Positions 8,542 through 16,411 of a stretch of DNA of 39,162 nt are shown here, piece after piece; positions within the stretch are counted from its first letter, which is position 1; every line of letters begins with the position of its first letter. The notes under the pieces are model-generated. The model ran no database searches and was not told where the DNA came from. It saw only the letters and a program-made list of their open reading frames with translations. The stretch comes from Gammaproteobacteria bacterium (GTDB lineage Bacteria > Pseudomonadota > Gammaproteobacteria > Ga0077554 > Ga007554). The stretch is taken from the NCBI GenBank assembly GCA_020053945.1, contig JAGVME010000137.1:1-39162 (forward strand), written 5' to 3'. Both the position numbers and the translations under genes were made by a program.

Positions 8542-9360
8542 ATGTCCCAAGACCTGTTTCACCGTGCTTACACCTGCCTGCAAACCAATGACGTAGACAG
8601 CAAGCTTGCCATGACGGCGGCGTTAATGGCTGACTGGGCATGCGGCACGCTTACCCTGCAAAACGCCAGCTCCCCTGTAGCGCCGATTGCCGAACCTGGC
8701 CGTCCCGACCAGCCTGAACTGGTCTGCGCACTGAAAGTGGCGCAACGCAAAGTATCTTCACCCGCAGGCCGCGCGGCGCTGATCCACTCGATTGCGCATA
8801 TCGAATTTAATGCCATCAACCTGGCGCTGGATGCCGCTTACCGTTTTCGTGCTCTGCCCCGCGAATATTATGGTGATTGGCTCAAAGTGGCTGCGGACGA
8901 GGCGTATCATTTCACATTGCTGCGTGATCATCTGCGCAGCCTGGGCTATGATTACGGCAGCTTTTCCGCGCATAACGGCCTGTGGGAAATGGCGGTGAGG
9001 ACGGCGCATGACCCGCTGGTGCGCATGGCGCTGGTGCCACGCGTGCTGGAAGCGCGCGGTCTGGATGTCACACCCGTGCTGATACACAAACTGGCATCGG
9101 GTGGCGACAAACGCGCTGTAGATATTCTTGAGATCATCCTGCGCGATGAAGTCGGCCATGTGCGCATTGGCAACCACTGGTATACCTACCTGTGCGAACA
9201 ACGCGGCATCGAACCAATGGCAATGTTCCGCACCTTATTGCAGGAATACAATGCGCAGGTTCGCCCGCCCTTTCACACCGAAGCGCGGTTGGCCGCAGGC
9301 TTCAGTAAAGAAGAATTGCAGGCGCTTGAGCGTTCATCAACAACTACCCCACCGAAATAG
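8542..9360 (+). CDS. DUF455 ferritin-like diiron-type protein
   Basis: The 272-residue product matches the DUF455 (COG2833) family, whose function is not established. It shows a full four-helix diiron ligand pattern: E88 in HIEFNA, E120-x-x-H123 in DEAYH, E170 in LEARGLD, and E203-x-x-H206 in DEVGH. This is the arrangement of ferritin-like oxygenases and oxidases, so a bound diiron centre and redox role is a reasonable inference. The ORF track begins at a TTG at 8503; I use the ATG at 8542 because MSQDLFHRAY begins the homologous part and the upstream bases look like a promoter. Its 3' end overlaps the convergent epimerase gene by 17 bases. Confidence 0.85.
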   Translation: MSQDLFHRAYTCLQTNDVDSKLAMTAALMADWACGTLTLQNASSPVAPIAEPGRPDQPELVCALKVAQRKVSSPAGRAALIHSIAHIEFNAINLALDAAYRFRALPREYYGDWLKVAADEAYHFTLLRDHLRSLGYDYGSFSAHNGLWEMAVRTAHDPLVRMALVPRVLEARGLDVTPVLIHKLASGGDKRAVDILEIILRDEVGHVRIGNHWYTYLCEQRGIEPMAMFRTLLQEYNAQVRPPFHTEARLAAGFSKEELQALERSSTTTPPK

Positions 9361-10219
9361 TATACCGCCACGCGCGTTCCTGCCCGGCAGCGATGCTTAC
9401 CACACCCGGCTTGTCACGAAACTCGCCGTCAAATTCTTGCGGGCTGGCGTGCCCTTGCCATGGCTCGATGCACACAAAAGGTGCGCCTGGCTTGGTCCAT
9501 ATGCCCAAATGCGGGAAATCCTTAAAATCAATATGGATCACTGGCGCGCCAGCAACATCAGGCGCGACATACTTCAGTGAACGGCTTTTCAGGTTATCAA
9601 AAAATATTACGTCATTGACAAACAGTGCATCACTCAATGGCATGTCACGCCCCTGCACCGGCGTTGGATACGCCTCACCTTTCACCAACCCACCTTGCAA
9701 ACGGCGAATCGGTGCGGGCTCTGACTGGTCAAACACAAGCTTGTGTTGCGCCCTGTCAGCATTCGCGGACAACGGCCAGGCAAACGCCGGATGCGTACCG
9801 ACGCTGCACAATAAATCGCTGGCCGCCGGATTGCGCACGGCATAAATAATTTCCAACGCATTATTCTGCAAGCGGTGGGTAATATGCAACTCAAACGCAA
9901 AGGGATAATGCTCGCGTGTCTGCTCGTTATCTTTCAACAACATCGTGCAACTGCTATCACTTGACGATTCACATACAAAGGGCAAGTCGCGTGCGAAGCC
10001 GTGCTGACCAAGCTGATAACTTTTACCTTCATGATGCAGTGTGTCGTTTTTCAACCGGCCGACAATCGGAAACAAATGCGGTGCATGACGCGCCCATACG
10101 GCGGGATCAGCCTGCCACAGCAACTCCAACCCGGCCGCTGTTTTGATAGACTGCATTTCAGCGCCCTGGGTAGAGATTGCGACTGACAGCGCCTTGGAAT
10201 GCAATTTAATCATAGTCAT
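9344..10219 (-). CDS. Aldose 1-epimerase family protein (LacX-like)
   Basis: The 291-residue protein belongs to the galactose mutarotase-like superfamily, in the short LacX-type branch (COG2017). Visible landmarks are the N-terminal GAEMQSIKT strand, ARHAPHLFPIVGRL, GQHGFARDLPF (general region of the first catalytic histidine), GTHPAFAWPL (second histidine region) and CIEPWQG with the catalytic-type glutamate near the C-terminus. Such proteins interconvert sugar anomers or bind hexose phosphates; the substrate here is unknown. AGAGG lies seven bases ahead of the first ATG, which decides between the two in-frame ATGs. A palindromic repeat follows upstream of the gene, between it and the end of metH. 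Confidence 0.87.
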   Translation of the reverse strand: MTMIKLHSKALSVAISTQGAEMQSIKTAAGLELLWQADPAVWARHAPHLFPIVGRLKNDTLHHEGKSYQLGQHGFARDLPFVCESSSDSSCTMLLKDNEQTREHYPFAFELHITHRLQNNALEIIYAVRNPAASDLLCSVGTHPAFAWPLSANADRAQHKLVFDQSEPAPIRRLQGGLVKGEAYPTPVQGRDMPLSDALFVNDVIFFDNLKSRSLKYVAPDVAGAPVIHIDFKDFPHLGIWTKPGAPFVCIEPWQGHASPQEFDGEFRDKPGVVSIAAGQERAWRYTISVG

Positions 10220-10257
10220 TTTTATGCCTCTTCTTCAACAGTAAACCCAGATAATTT

Positions 10258-10339
10258 GTCATTTCGACCAACGGGAGAAATCCTTGTCTCGAACGAAGGT
10301 GAGATATCTTTCAAGATTTCTCCCGTTGGTCGAAATGAC
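10258..10339. repeat. Palindromic repeat, perfect 24-base arms
   Basis: An 82-base element has perfectly complementary 24-base arms (left arm starts GTCATTTCGACCAACGGGAG, right arm is its reverse complement) around a 34-base centre. It occupies the space between the 3' end of metH and the 5' end of the epimerase gene. Palindromes built on CATTTCGACC...GGAGAAAT are, as I recall, dispersed multi-copy REP-like elements in several bacterial lineages. Only one copy is in this window. The hairpin has no downstream T-run, so it is not an ordinary terminator, though it could stop transcription or stabilise the metH message end. Confidence 0.85.
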
Positions 10340-10368
10340 AGACCGGGACTTGTTCAGCAACATATCGT

Positions 10369-13300
10369 TTATTCATCATAAGCCAGTACTGGCGCCAACC
10401 ACCGCTCAACGGTCGCCACGTCCATCCCCTTGCGCCGCGCATAATCTTCCACTTGATCTTTTTCTATTTTCCCCACTGAAAAATAAGATGACTCAGGATG
10501 CGAAAAATAAAAACCACTCACGGCGGCGGTGGGCAGCATGGCGAAACTTTCGGTGAGTGTAATTCCGGCATTCTCCGGAGCATCCAGCAGATCAAACAAC
10601 GGTCCTTTTTCGGTATGGTCAGGACACGCCGCATAACCCGGCGCGGGACGCACGCCACGGTATTTTTCTTCTATTAATTCTTCGTTACCCAGGTGTTCAT
10701 CAGGCGCATAACCCCAAAATTCCTTGCGCACCCGCTGGTGCATCAACTCAGCGCAGGCCTCAGCCAAACGATCCGCAAGCGCCTTGAGCATGATGCTATT
10801 GTAATCGTCGAGATTTTTTTCATATTCAGCAACCCGCGCATCAATGCCAATGCCGGTAGTCACTGCAAACGCGCCGATATAATCCTTAACACCGCTGTCT
10901 TTAGGCGCAATGAAATCCGCCAGGCATAGATTGGGCCGGCCCGGTGGTTTCATCACTTGCTGGCGTAGTGTGTGGAACGTCATGGCTATTTTCGTGCGTG
11001 ATTCATCGCTATAAATTTCGATGTCTTCATTAACGCTGTTGGCAGGGAAAATGCCAATTACCACATTGGCCTGCAACCATTTTTCATCAATGATACGTTT
11101 GAGCATATGCTGCGCGTCATTAAATACATTAGTCGCCGCTTCACCCACCACGGCATCGCTCAGAATTTTTGGGTAACGTCCGGCAAGCTCCCAGGTTTGA
11201 AAAAAAGGTGTCCAGTCAATATATGCGCTGATATCCGCCAAGGGGTAACTTTCAAACGCTTTCAAACCAATAAGATGCGGTGTGGGGGGAACATAGGTTT
11301 GCCAATCGGTTTTCAGGCCGTGCTGGCGCGCGTCCGCCAGTGCATGGCGCTTGCTTTCAGACTTTCTGCCCTTGCGGTCTATGCGTATTTTTTCATATTC
11401 AATTTTTACATTGTCAACAAAGCCAGTCTTTAGATCATCGCTTAACAGGCTGGAGCACACACCGACACTGCGCGACGCATCCTGCACATACACGGTAGGC
11501 CCGTGGTAGCCTGGCTCAATTTTAACAGCGGTATGCACGCGCGATGTCGTAGCGCCGCCAATCAACAGCGGGATGGTGAAGCCTTCCCGCTGCATTTCCT
11601 TGGCAACATACGCCATTTCTTCCAGTGACGGCGTAATCAACCCCGACAACCCGATAATATCCACTTTTTCATCACGCGCCGTCTGCAATATTTTTGCGCA
11701 TGGCACCATTACGCCCAAGTCAACCACGTCAAAATTATTACATTGCAACACCACCCCGACAATGTTCTTGCCAATATCGTGAACATCGCCTTTCACGGTA
11801 GCCATCAAAATTTTACCTTTGGCCTTTTGTTCACCGCCCGCACCCTTTTCCGCTTCAATGTATGGAATCAGATGCGCTACTGCCTGCTTCATGACACGCG
11901 CGCTTTTAACCACTTGCGGCAGAAACATCTTGCCCTCACCAAATAAATCACCCACCACGTTCATGCCCGTCATCAATGGGCCTTCAATCACGTGGATGGG
12001 ACGTTCCGACTGGCTGCGCGCTTCCTCGGTATCTTCTATCACGTAAGTGGTAATGCCACGTACCAACGCATGGGTGAGCCGCTCAGTCACTGTGCCATTG
12101 CGCCAGGCTAGATCTTCGACCTTAACCTTATCACCGCCTTTGACGGACTCGGCAAAATCCACCAGCCGCTCGGTTGAATCGGGACGACGGTTAAGCAGCA
12201 CGTCTTCAACGCGCTCCAGAACATCGGGCGGAATCTGTTCATACACGCCCAATTGCCCGGCATTGACAATGCCCATCGTCATCCCCGCCTTAATGGCGTG
12301 ATATAAAAATGCGGTATGTATCGCTTCGCGCACCGGTTCATTGCCACGAAACGAAAACGAGACATTACTCACGCCACCGCTGATCTTTGCATAGGGCAAG
12401 GTTTGCGTGATAACCCGCGTGGCCTGGATAAAATCCACGCCATAATTGTTGTGTTCTTCAATGCCCGTCGCGACGGCAAAAATATTCGGATCAAAAATAA
12501 TATCTTCCGGCGGGAAACCCACTTCATTGACGAGAATATTATAGGATTCAGTACAGATCTCCACCTTGCGCTGTTGCGTATCAGCCTGGCCTTTTTCGTC
12601 AAAGGCCATCACAATCACTGCCGCGCCATAACGCCGCACCAACTTCGCCCTTTCAACAAACTCGGCCTTGCCTTCTTTCATGCTGATGGAATTAACAATC
12701 GGCTTGCCCTGCACACACTTCAGGCCCGCCTCGATCACCGACCACTTGGACGAATCAATCATGATCGGTACGCGCGAAATATCCGGCTCGGATGCAATCA
12801 AATTCAAAAAAGTCACCATCGCCTTTTCCGAATCCAGCATGCCTTCATCCATATTGATGTCGATAATCTGCGCGCCGTTCTCCACCTGCTGACGCGCCAC
12901 GTCAAGCGCCTTATCGTATTCACCACCGATAATCAGGCGCGCAAACATTTTGGAGCCGGTGACATTGGTGCGCTCACCAACATTCACAAACAGCGAATCA
13001 GCGCCAATATTAAACGGCTCCAGCCCCGACAGACGGCACTTTTTTTCAATTTCAGGTACGGCACGCGGTGGTATCGCGCGCACCACGTCGGCAATTGCCT
13101 TGATATGTGCGGGCGTGGTACCGCAACATCCACCCACAATATTCAAAAAACCACTCGCGGCAAACTCCTTAATCAGCGCTGCCATCGACTCCGGGCTTTC
13201 ATCATATTCACCGAACTCATTGGGCAGACCCGCATTCGGGTGTGCGCTGACATACGTATCCGAAATCTTTGACAACTCCTGAACATACGGGCGTAATTCT

Positions 13301-14058
13301 TTGGCGCCTAACGCACAGTTCAAGCCAACACTTAACGGCTTTACATGTGACACTGAATTCCAGAATGCCTCGGTGACCTGACCCGACAACGTACGGCCAC
13401 TGGCATCAGTGATGGTGCCCGAGATCATGATCGGTAGCTGTACACTATGATCTTCAAAATATTGCTCAATCGCAAACAACGCGGCCTTGGCATTGAGTGT
13501 GTCAAAGATGGTTTCCACCATCAAAATATCCGCGCCGCCTTCCACCAAACCGTGTATCGCCTCAATATATGTCACCACCAACTGATCGAACGTCACATTC
13601 CTGAAGCCCGGATCGTTTACATCAGGTGAGATTGATGCGGTACGGCTGGTCGGCCCCAACACCCCCGCAACAAAGCGCGGCTTATCCGGCGTCTTTGCCT
13701 GTGCCGCATCGGCCGCCGAACGCGCCAGTTTTGCAGCAGCGAAATTCAGTTCATACACCAGTTCTTCCATGTGATAATCCGCCATGGAAATCGCAGTGGA
13801 ATTGAAGGTATTGGTTTCCAGGATATCCGCGCCCGCATCAAGATAAGCGCTATGGATGGCGTAAATAATCTGCGGCTGCGTGAGTGTGAGCAAATCATTA
13901 TTGCCTTTTACGTCATGCGCAAAATCAGCAAAGCGCGTGCCCCGGTAATCGGCCTCATCCAGCTTGTAGGTCTGAATCATAGTGCCCATCGCACCGTCCA
14001 GAATCAAAATACGCTGCTTGAGATGCTGCTCCAAAAGACTCATGCTATTTTCTTTCAT
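10369..14058 (-). CDS. metH: Cobalamin-dependent methionine synthase MetH
   Basis: MetH transfers the methyl group of 5-methyltetrahydrofolate to homocysteine through cobalamin. From this start it has 1229 residues, close to the E. coli enzyme (1227), with all four modules: the homocysteine domain with its zinc cysteines (GLNCALG and [10 protein letters not shown]), the pterin domain ([20 protein letters not shown]), the B12 domain with the cobalt-ligating histidine in [11 protein letters not shown] and the [11 protein letters not shown] segment, and the AdoMet reactivation domain ([16 protein letters not shown]). The start is uncertain: the track uses a GTG at 14073, which overlaps pncC; ATG codons at 14058 and 14043 are both plausible, and none has an ideal ribosome site. 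It lies seven bases after pncC and is probably co-transcribed. No cobalamin riboswitch is apparent. Confidence 0.97.
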   Translation of the reverse strand: MKENSMSLLEQHLKQRILILDGAMGTMIQTYKLDEADYRGTRFADFAHDVKGNNDLLTLTQPQIIYAIHSAYLDAGADILETNTFNSTAISMADYHMEELVYELNFAAAKLARSAADAAQAKTPDKPRFVAGVLGPTSRTASISPDVNDPGFRNVTFDQLVVTYIEAIHGLVEGGADILMVETIFDTLNAKAALFAIEQYFEDHSVQLPIMISGTITDASGRTLSGQVTEAFWNSVSHVKPLSVGLNCALGAKELRPYVQELSKISDTYVSAHPNAGLPNEFGEYDESPESMAALIKEFAASGFLNIVGGCCGTTPAHIKAIADVVRAIPPRAVPEIEKKCRLSGLEPFNIGADSLFVNVGERTNVTGSKMFARLIIGGEYDKALDVARQQVENGAQIIDINMDEGMLDSEKAMVTFLNLIASEPDISRVPIMIDSSKWSVIEAGLKCVQGKPIVNSISMKEGKAEFVERAKLVRRYGAAVIVMAFDEKGQADTQQRKVEICTESYNILVNEVGFPPEDIIFDPNIFAVATGIEEHNNYGVDFIQATRVITQTLPYAKISGGVSNVSFSFRGNEPVREAIHTAFLYHAIKAGMTMGIVNAGQLGVYEQIPPDVLERVEDVLLNRRPDSTERLVDFAESVKGGDKVKVEDLAWRNGTVTERLTHALVRGITTYVIEDTEEARSQSERPIHVIEGPLMTGMNVVGDLFGEGKMFLPQVVKSARVMKQAVAHLIPYIEAEKGAGGEQKAKGKILMATVKGDVHDIGKNIVGVVLQCNNFDVVDLGVMVPCAKILQTARDEKVDIIGLSGLITPSLEEMAYVAKEMQREGFTIPLLIGGATTSRVHTAVKIEPGYHGPTVYVQDASRSVGVCSSLLSDDLKTGFVDNVKIEYEKIRIDRKGRKSESKRHALADARQHGLKTDWQTYVPPTPHLIGLKAFESYPLADISAYIDWTPFFQTWELAGRYPKILSDAVVGEAATNVFNDAQHMLKRIIDEKWLQANVVIGIFPANSVNEDIEIYSDESRTKIAMTFHTLRQQVMKPPGRPNLCLADFIAPKDSGVKDYIGAFAVTTGIGIDARVAEYEKNLDDYNSIMLKALADRLAEACAELMHQRVRKEFWGYAPDEHLGNEELIEEKYRGVRPAPGYAACPDHTEKGPLFDLLDAPENAGITLTESFAMLPTAAVSGFYFSHPESSYFSVGKIEKDQVEDYARRKGMDVATVERWLAPVLAYDE

Positions 14059-14065
14059 AATCCTG

Positions 14066-14560
14066 TTAATCACTATCCTGTATCATTTCCAGCACGCCGC
14101 GCAGGGCAGCCATCACTGCCGCGCGGCGTACCGCTTCACGGTCGCCCAAAAAATGCATCGTGCTACTGCGCGTCACATGGCCAAGCCTGGCCCACGCCAG
14201 GCACACCGTTCCCACCGGCTTGTCGACAGTCGCTCCACCCGGTCCGGCAATGCCGCTCACCGCGACACTGATCTGCGCATGGCTATGCCGCAACGCGCCC
14301 TCGGCCATCTCACGTACGGTGGGTTCGCTCACTGCGCCGTAGCGTTGCAGCGTATCGGCCTGCACCCCCAACATTTCCTGTTTGGCAAGGTTGGTATACG
14401 TAATGAAACCGCGCTCAAACCACTGCGAGCTTCCGGCAATCGCCGTCACCGCCTCGGCAACCCATCCGCCGGTACACGACTCCGCCGTCGTCAGCAGCAT
14501 GCCATGACGCTGCAACGCCTTACCCACTTGCCCCGCCAATAATTCGAGTTCTGCGTCCAT
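14066..14560 (-). CDS. pncC: CinA C-terminal domain protein, nicotinamide-nucleotide amidase
   Basis: The 164-residue protein is the stand-alone CinA C-terminal domain, which in E. coli (PncC) deamidates nicotinamide mononucleotide for pyridine nucleotide salvage. It shows [18 protein letters not shown] near the N-terminus, [31 protein letters not shown], and [22 protein letters not shown], all hallmarks of the family. The ORF track starts at a TTG at 14575; I take the ATG at 14560, which has a GGGGGTGG ribosome site just ahead. In many proteobacteria this gene precedes recA; here it sits immediately before metH, with its stop seven bases from the chosen metH start. Confidence 0.94.
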   Translation of the reverse strand: MDAELELLAGQVGKALQRHGMLLTTAESCTGGWVAEAVTAIAGSSQWFERGFITYTNLAKQEMLGVQADTLQRYGAVSEPTVREMAEGALRHSHAQISVAVSGIAGPGGATVDKPVGTVCLAWARLGHVTRSSTMHFLGDREAVRRAAVMAALRGVLEMIQDSD

Positions 14561-14662
14561 CGCCACCCCCTGCAAACACGCAGCATTCTATCATTGCTCC
14601 ACACCCCCACCAACCGTGCCCCGGGTTGGTTGCATTTACACCTGTCCACCTCCCAGAATTTT

Positions 14663-14671
14663 TGATAAAAT
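14663..14671 (+). promoter_or_regulatory. Possible extended -10 promoter of psd
   Basis: TGATAAAAT, again an extended -10 with one mismatch, lies about 50 bases ahead of the psd ATG. It sits in the 161-base gap between the divergent pncC and psd genes. A weak TGTCCA at 17-base spacing is the only -35 candidate. Confidence 0.4.
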
Positions 14672-14721
14672 ATAAAGGTTTATGCTTCCCCTTTGGCCAA
14701 ATATCAGGGATTTACTTACGC

Positions 14722-15624
14722 ATGGAACACCCGCAACACCCGAACAATGAAAATAAAACCGCATCGCTTTCTGACCATATATCCACATTCCTTACCCAGC
14801 ACATCTCCCCACATCATGCGCTAAATCAGCTTATGTATACTCTCACGCGTGCCCGGTATGCGCGCTGGAAAAACTGGCAGATTCGCTGGTTTATCAAGCG
14901 TTACCAAGTGGATATGAGCATCGCCCTGGAACAAAACCCTTTCATCCACCCCGACTTCAACACCTTTTTCACCCGCGCCCTCAAACCCGGCGCGCGCCCG
15001 ATAGTCAACGGCAGCCACGACATCGCCTGCCCGGTGGACGGTGCCGTCAGCCAGGCCGGTACGATTCGTGACGGGCGCATCTTCCAGGCCAAAGGGCAGG
15101 ACTACAGCTTGGAAACCCTGTTGGGAGGCTCCGCGCAGCGTGCAGCTCCATTTATGGGCGGCACCTACGCCACACTCTATCTTTCACCACGCGACTATCA
15201 CCGCATCCACATGCCACTGACGGGCCGTTTACTGGAAACCATTTACCTTCCCGGACGGTTGTTCAGCGTGAATCCCCGCACCGCGCGTTGCGTACCGGGA
15301 TTATTCGCGCGCAACGAGCGTCTTGTAGCAATTTTTGATACCGCCGCTGGACCCATGGCATTGATTCTGGTGGGGGCCATGTTTGTCGCAGGCATCGAAA
15401 CAGTGTGGGCCGGCCCGATTCACCCGCATGCCCGGAAAACGCAGAAAGCCTGGGACAACCGCGCAGACAACATCATATTGCCACACGGCGCAGAAATGGG
15501 GCGGTTTAATATGGGATCGACGGTCATCGTATTATTTGGCGGGAAGAAAGGCGTGGATCTTGCTGCCACGATTCAACCCGCGGCGCCCGTGCAAATGGGG
15601 CAACTGTTGGGAACTTATGGTTAA
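14722..15624 (+). CDS. psd: Phosphatidylserine decarboxylase proenzyme
   Basis: Psd converts phosphatidylserine to phosphatidylethanolamine at the inner membrane. The proenzyme cleaves itself at a serine that becomes the pyruvoyl cofactor. The 300-residue protein shows ARWKNWQIRWFIKRYQVDMS, FNTFFTRALKPGARPI, the CPVDGAVSQ segment with the catalytic aspartate, YLSPRDYHRIHMP with the family histidines, and the cleavage site FNMGSTVIVLFG, where the usual LGST is MGST; the modified serine is at about residue 266. The track starts at 14626, but the ATG at 14722 gives the normal family length. Upstream is a candidate promoter; downstream is a repeat rather than another phospholipid gene. Confidence 0.95.
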   Translation: MEHPQHPNNENKTASLSDHISTFLTQHISPHHALNQLMYTLTRARYARWKNWQIRWFIKRYQVDMSIALEQNPFIHPDFNTFFTRALKPGARPIVNGSHDIACPVDGAVSQAGTIRDGRIFQAKGQDYSLETLLGGSAQRAAPFMGGTYATLYLSPRDYHRIHMPLTGRLLETIYLPGRLFSVNPRTARCVPGLFARNERLVAIFDTAAGPMALILVGAMFVAGIETVWAGPIHPHARKTQKAWDNRADNIILPHGAEMGRFNMGSTVIVLFGGKKGVDLAATIQPAAPVQMGQLLGTYG

Positions 15625-15676
15625 GCGCTGCAAAAGACCGGCTAAGATGTAATCACACCATCCGGTGGAGTATTTT

Positions 15677-15780
15677 AGAACCTGTTTACGATTTCGCTGA
15701 AGGACGTTGCCCTTGTTATGGCGGGGAGGCTCAAAATGCTCACATACATCCGCGGGGATGTGAGTGCCTGTAACAGGTGA
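15677..15780. repeat. MITE-like palindromic element, copy 1
   Basis: This roughly 104-base element starts AGAACCTGTTTACGATTTCG and ends TAACAGGTGA, so its termini are imperfect inverted repeats (ACCTGTT against AACAGGT). It contains the core CTCAAAATGCTCA followed by an inner hairpin (CTCACAT/ATGTGAG). Its first 35 bases and its core align with the reverse complement of the element at 16207-16349, which shows they are one family in opposite orientation. No ORF of note is inside. It ends eight bases before a perfect TATAAT that probably drives rpoZ. Confidence 0.7.
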
Positions 15781-15787
15781 TTTAGAG

Positions 15788-15793
15788 TATAAT
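15788..15793 (+). promoter_or_regulatory. Probable -10 box of rpoZ
   Basis: A perfect TATAAT lies about 109 bases ahead of the rpoZ start. The region where a -35 box should be (about 15765-15770, TGCCTG) falls inside the right end of the adjacent repeat and does not match TTGACA. A CCTGTaACAGG palindrome overlaps that position. Confidence 0.5.
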
Positions 15794-15901
15794 GCCCTAA
15801 ACCCATCCCGACGCCTATGGAAAACGCAGTTTTGCTGCGGGTCATGCTGTACTAAATGCAACTTTCTCATAGGTTCATCCATTTTTAGGAGTTTTTATCT
15901 G

Positions 15902-16171
15902 ATGGCACGCGTTACCATAGAAGATTGCCTGGCTAATGTAGATAACCGTTTCCAGTTGGTGCTGGTCGCGGCCAAGCGCGCACGCCAGCTTGCGGCGGGT
16001 GCCGAGTCCACCGTGGCGTGGGAAAATGACAAGCCTACCGTTATGGCGTTACGTGAAATCGCGGCCGGTCACGTTGACCGCAGCATCCTGGACGTGGTGA
16101 TTGCCAAGGAGCACGCTATTGAATCCCATGTAAAGGATGAAGAACTGCAAGACCTGCGCGGCGTGGACTAA
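15902..16171 (+). CDS. rpoZ: RNA polymerase omega subunit
   Basis: Omega is the small RNA polymerase subunit that helps assemble beta' and forms one ppGpp-binding site. The 89-residue product begins [20 protein letters not shown] and contains the conserved [13 protein letters not shown] and [14 protein letters not shown], exactly the gammaproteobacterial form. The ORF track starts 46 codons early; the ATG at 15902 follows TTTTAGGAG with about ten bases spacing and restores the family N-terminus. In most gammaproteobacteria rpoZ follows gmk; here gmk is absent and psd plus a repeat lie upstream. spoT follows after a second repeat. Confidence 0.97.
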   Translation: MARVTIEDCLANVDNRFQLVLVAAKRARQLAAGAESTVAWENDKPTVMALREIAAGHVDRSILDVVIAKEHAIESHVKDEELQDLRGVD

Positions 16172-16206
16172 AGGGTCATATGTTATCGCGTGCCGCGATT
16201 TCGCTT

Positions 16207-16349
16207 AGAGCCTATTCCAAATCTCACTCAAGGGATGCAGTGCAAGGCGGAAACGGGCGAAAAAGCGGAGTGTACACGCAGTACATGAGCATTTTGAGTC
16301 CGTTTCCAACGCCGCGATGCGCCCTTCAGTGAGAGTTGGAATAGGCTCT
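16207..16349. repeat. MITE-like palindromic element, copy 2
   Basis: A 143-base element whose ends are inverted repeats: AGAGCCTATTCCAA... at the left and ...TTGGAATAGGCTCT at the right, with 26 of the outer 28 positions complementary and further pairing inward. The centre carries AAAAAGCGGAGTGTACACGCAG and TGAGCATTTTGAG, the latter shared in reverse complement with the element at 15677. It has no coding capacity. It fills the gap between rpoZ and spoT and, as RNA, would fold into a long hairpin without a T-run. Confidence 0.8.
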
Positions 16350-16411
16350 TATATGTCCCCTGGCTCCGCCCGCGTTGCATGCGGTTCCGATGGCCGCTTT
16401 ATAGGTGAGAT

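Noticed and set aside
10258-10339. Rho-independent terminator of metH
   Set aside because: The arms are long and perfect but no T-run follows on either strand; a dispersed palindromic repeat fits better.
12316-13272. 318-residue plus-strand ORF inside metH
   Set aside because: It is antisense to conserved metH sequence across its whole length, has no ribosome site and an amino-acid composition rich in histidine and arginine, typical of shadow frames.
14658-14675. FNR site (TTGAT-N4-ATCAA) ahead of psd
   Set aside because: The left half matches but the right half does not; an extended -10 is the simpler reading.
14058-14721. Cobalamin or SAM riboswitch controlling metH
   Set aside because: metH is preceded directly by pncC, and the 161-base gap before pncC shows no B12-box or SAM riboswitch core that I can recognise.
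16207-16349. CRISPR repeat or small RNA gene
   Set aside because: There is a single inverted-repeat structure, no spacer periodicity and no promoter; its relation to the element at 15677 supports a MITE-like repeat.
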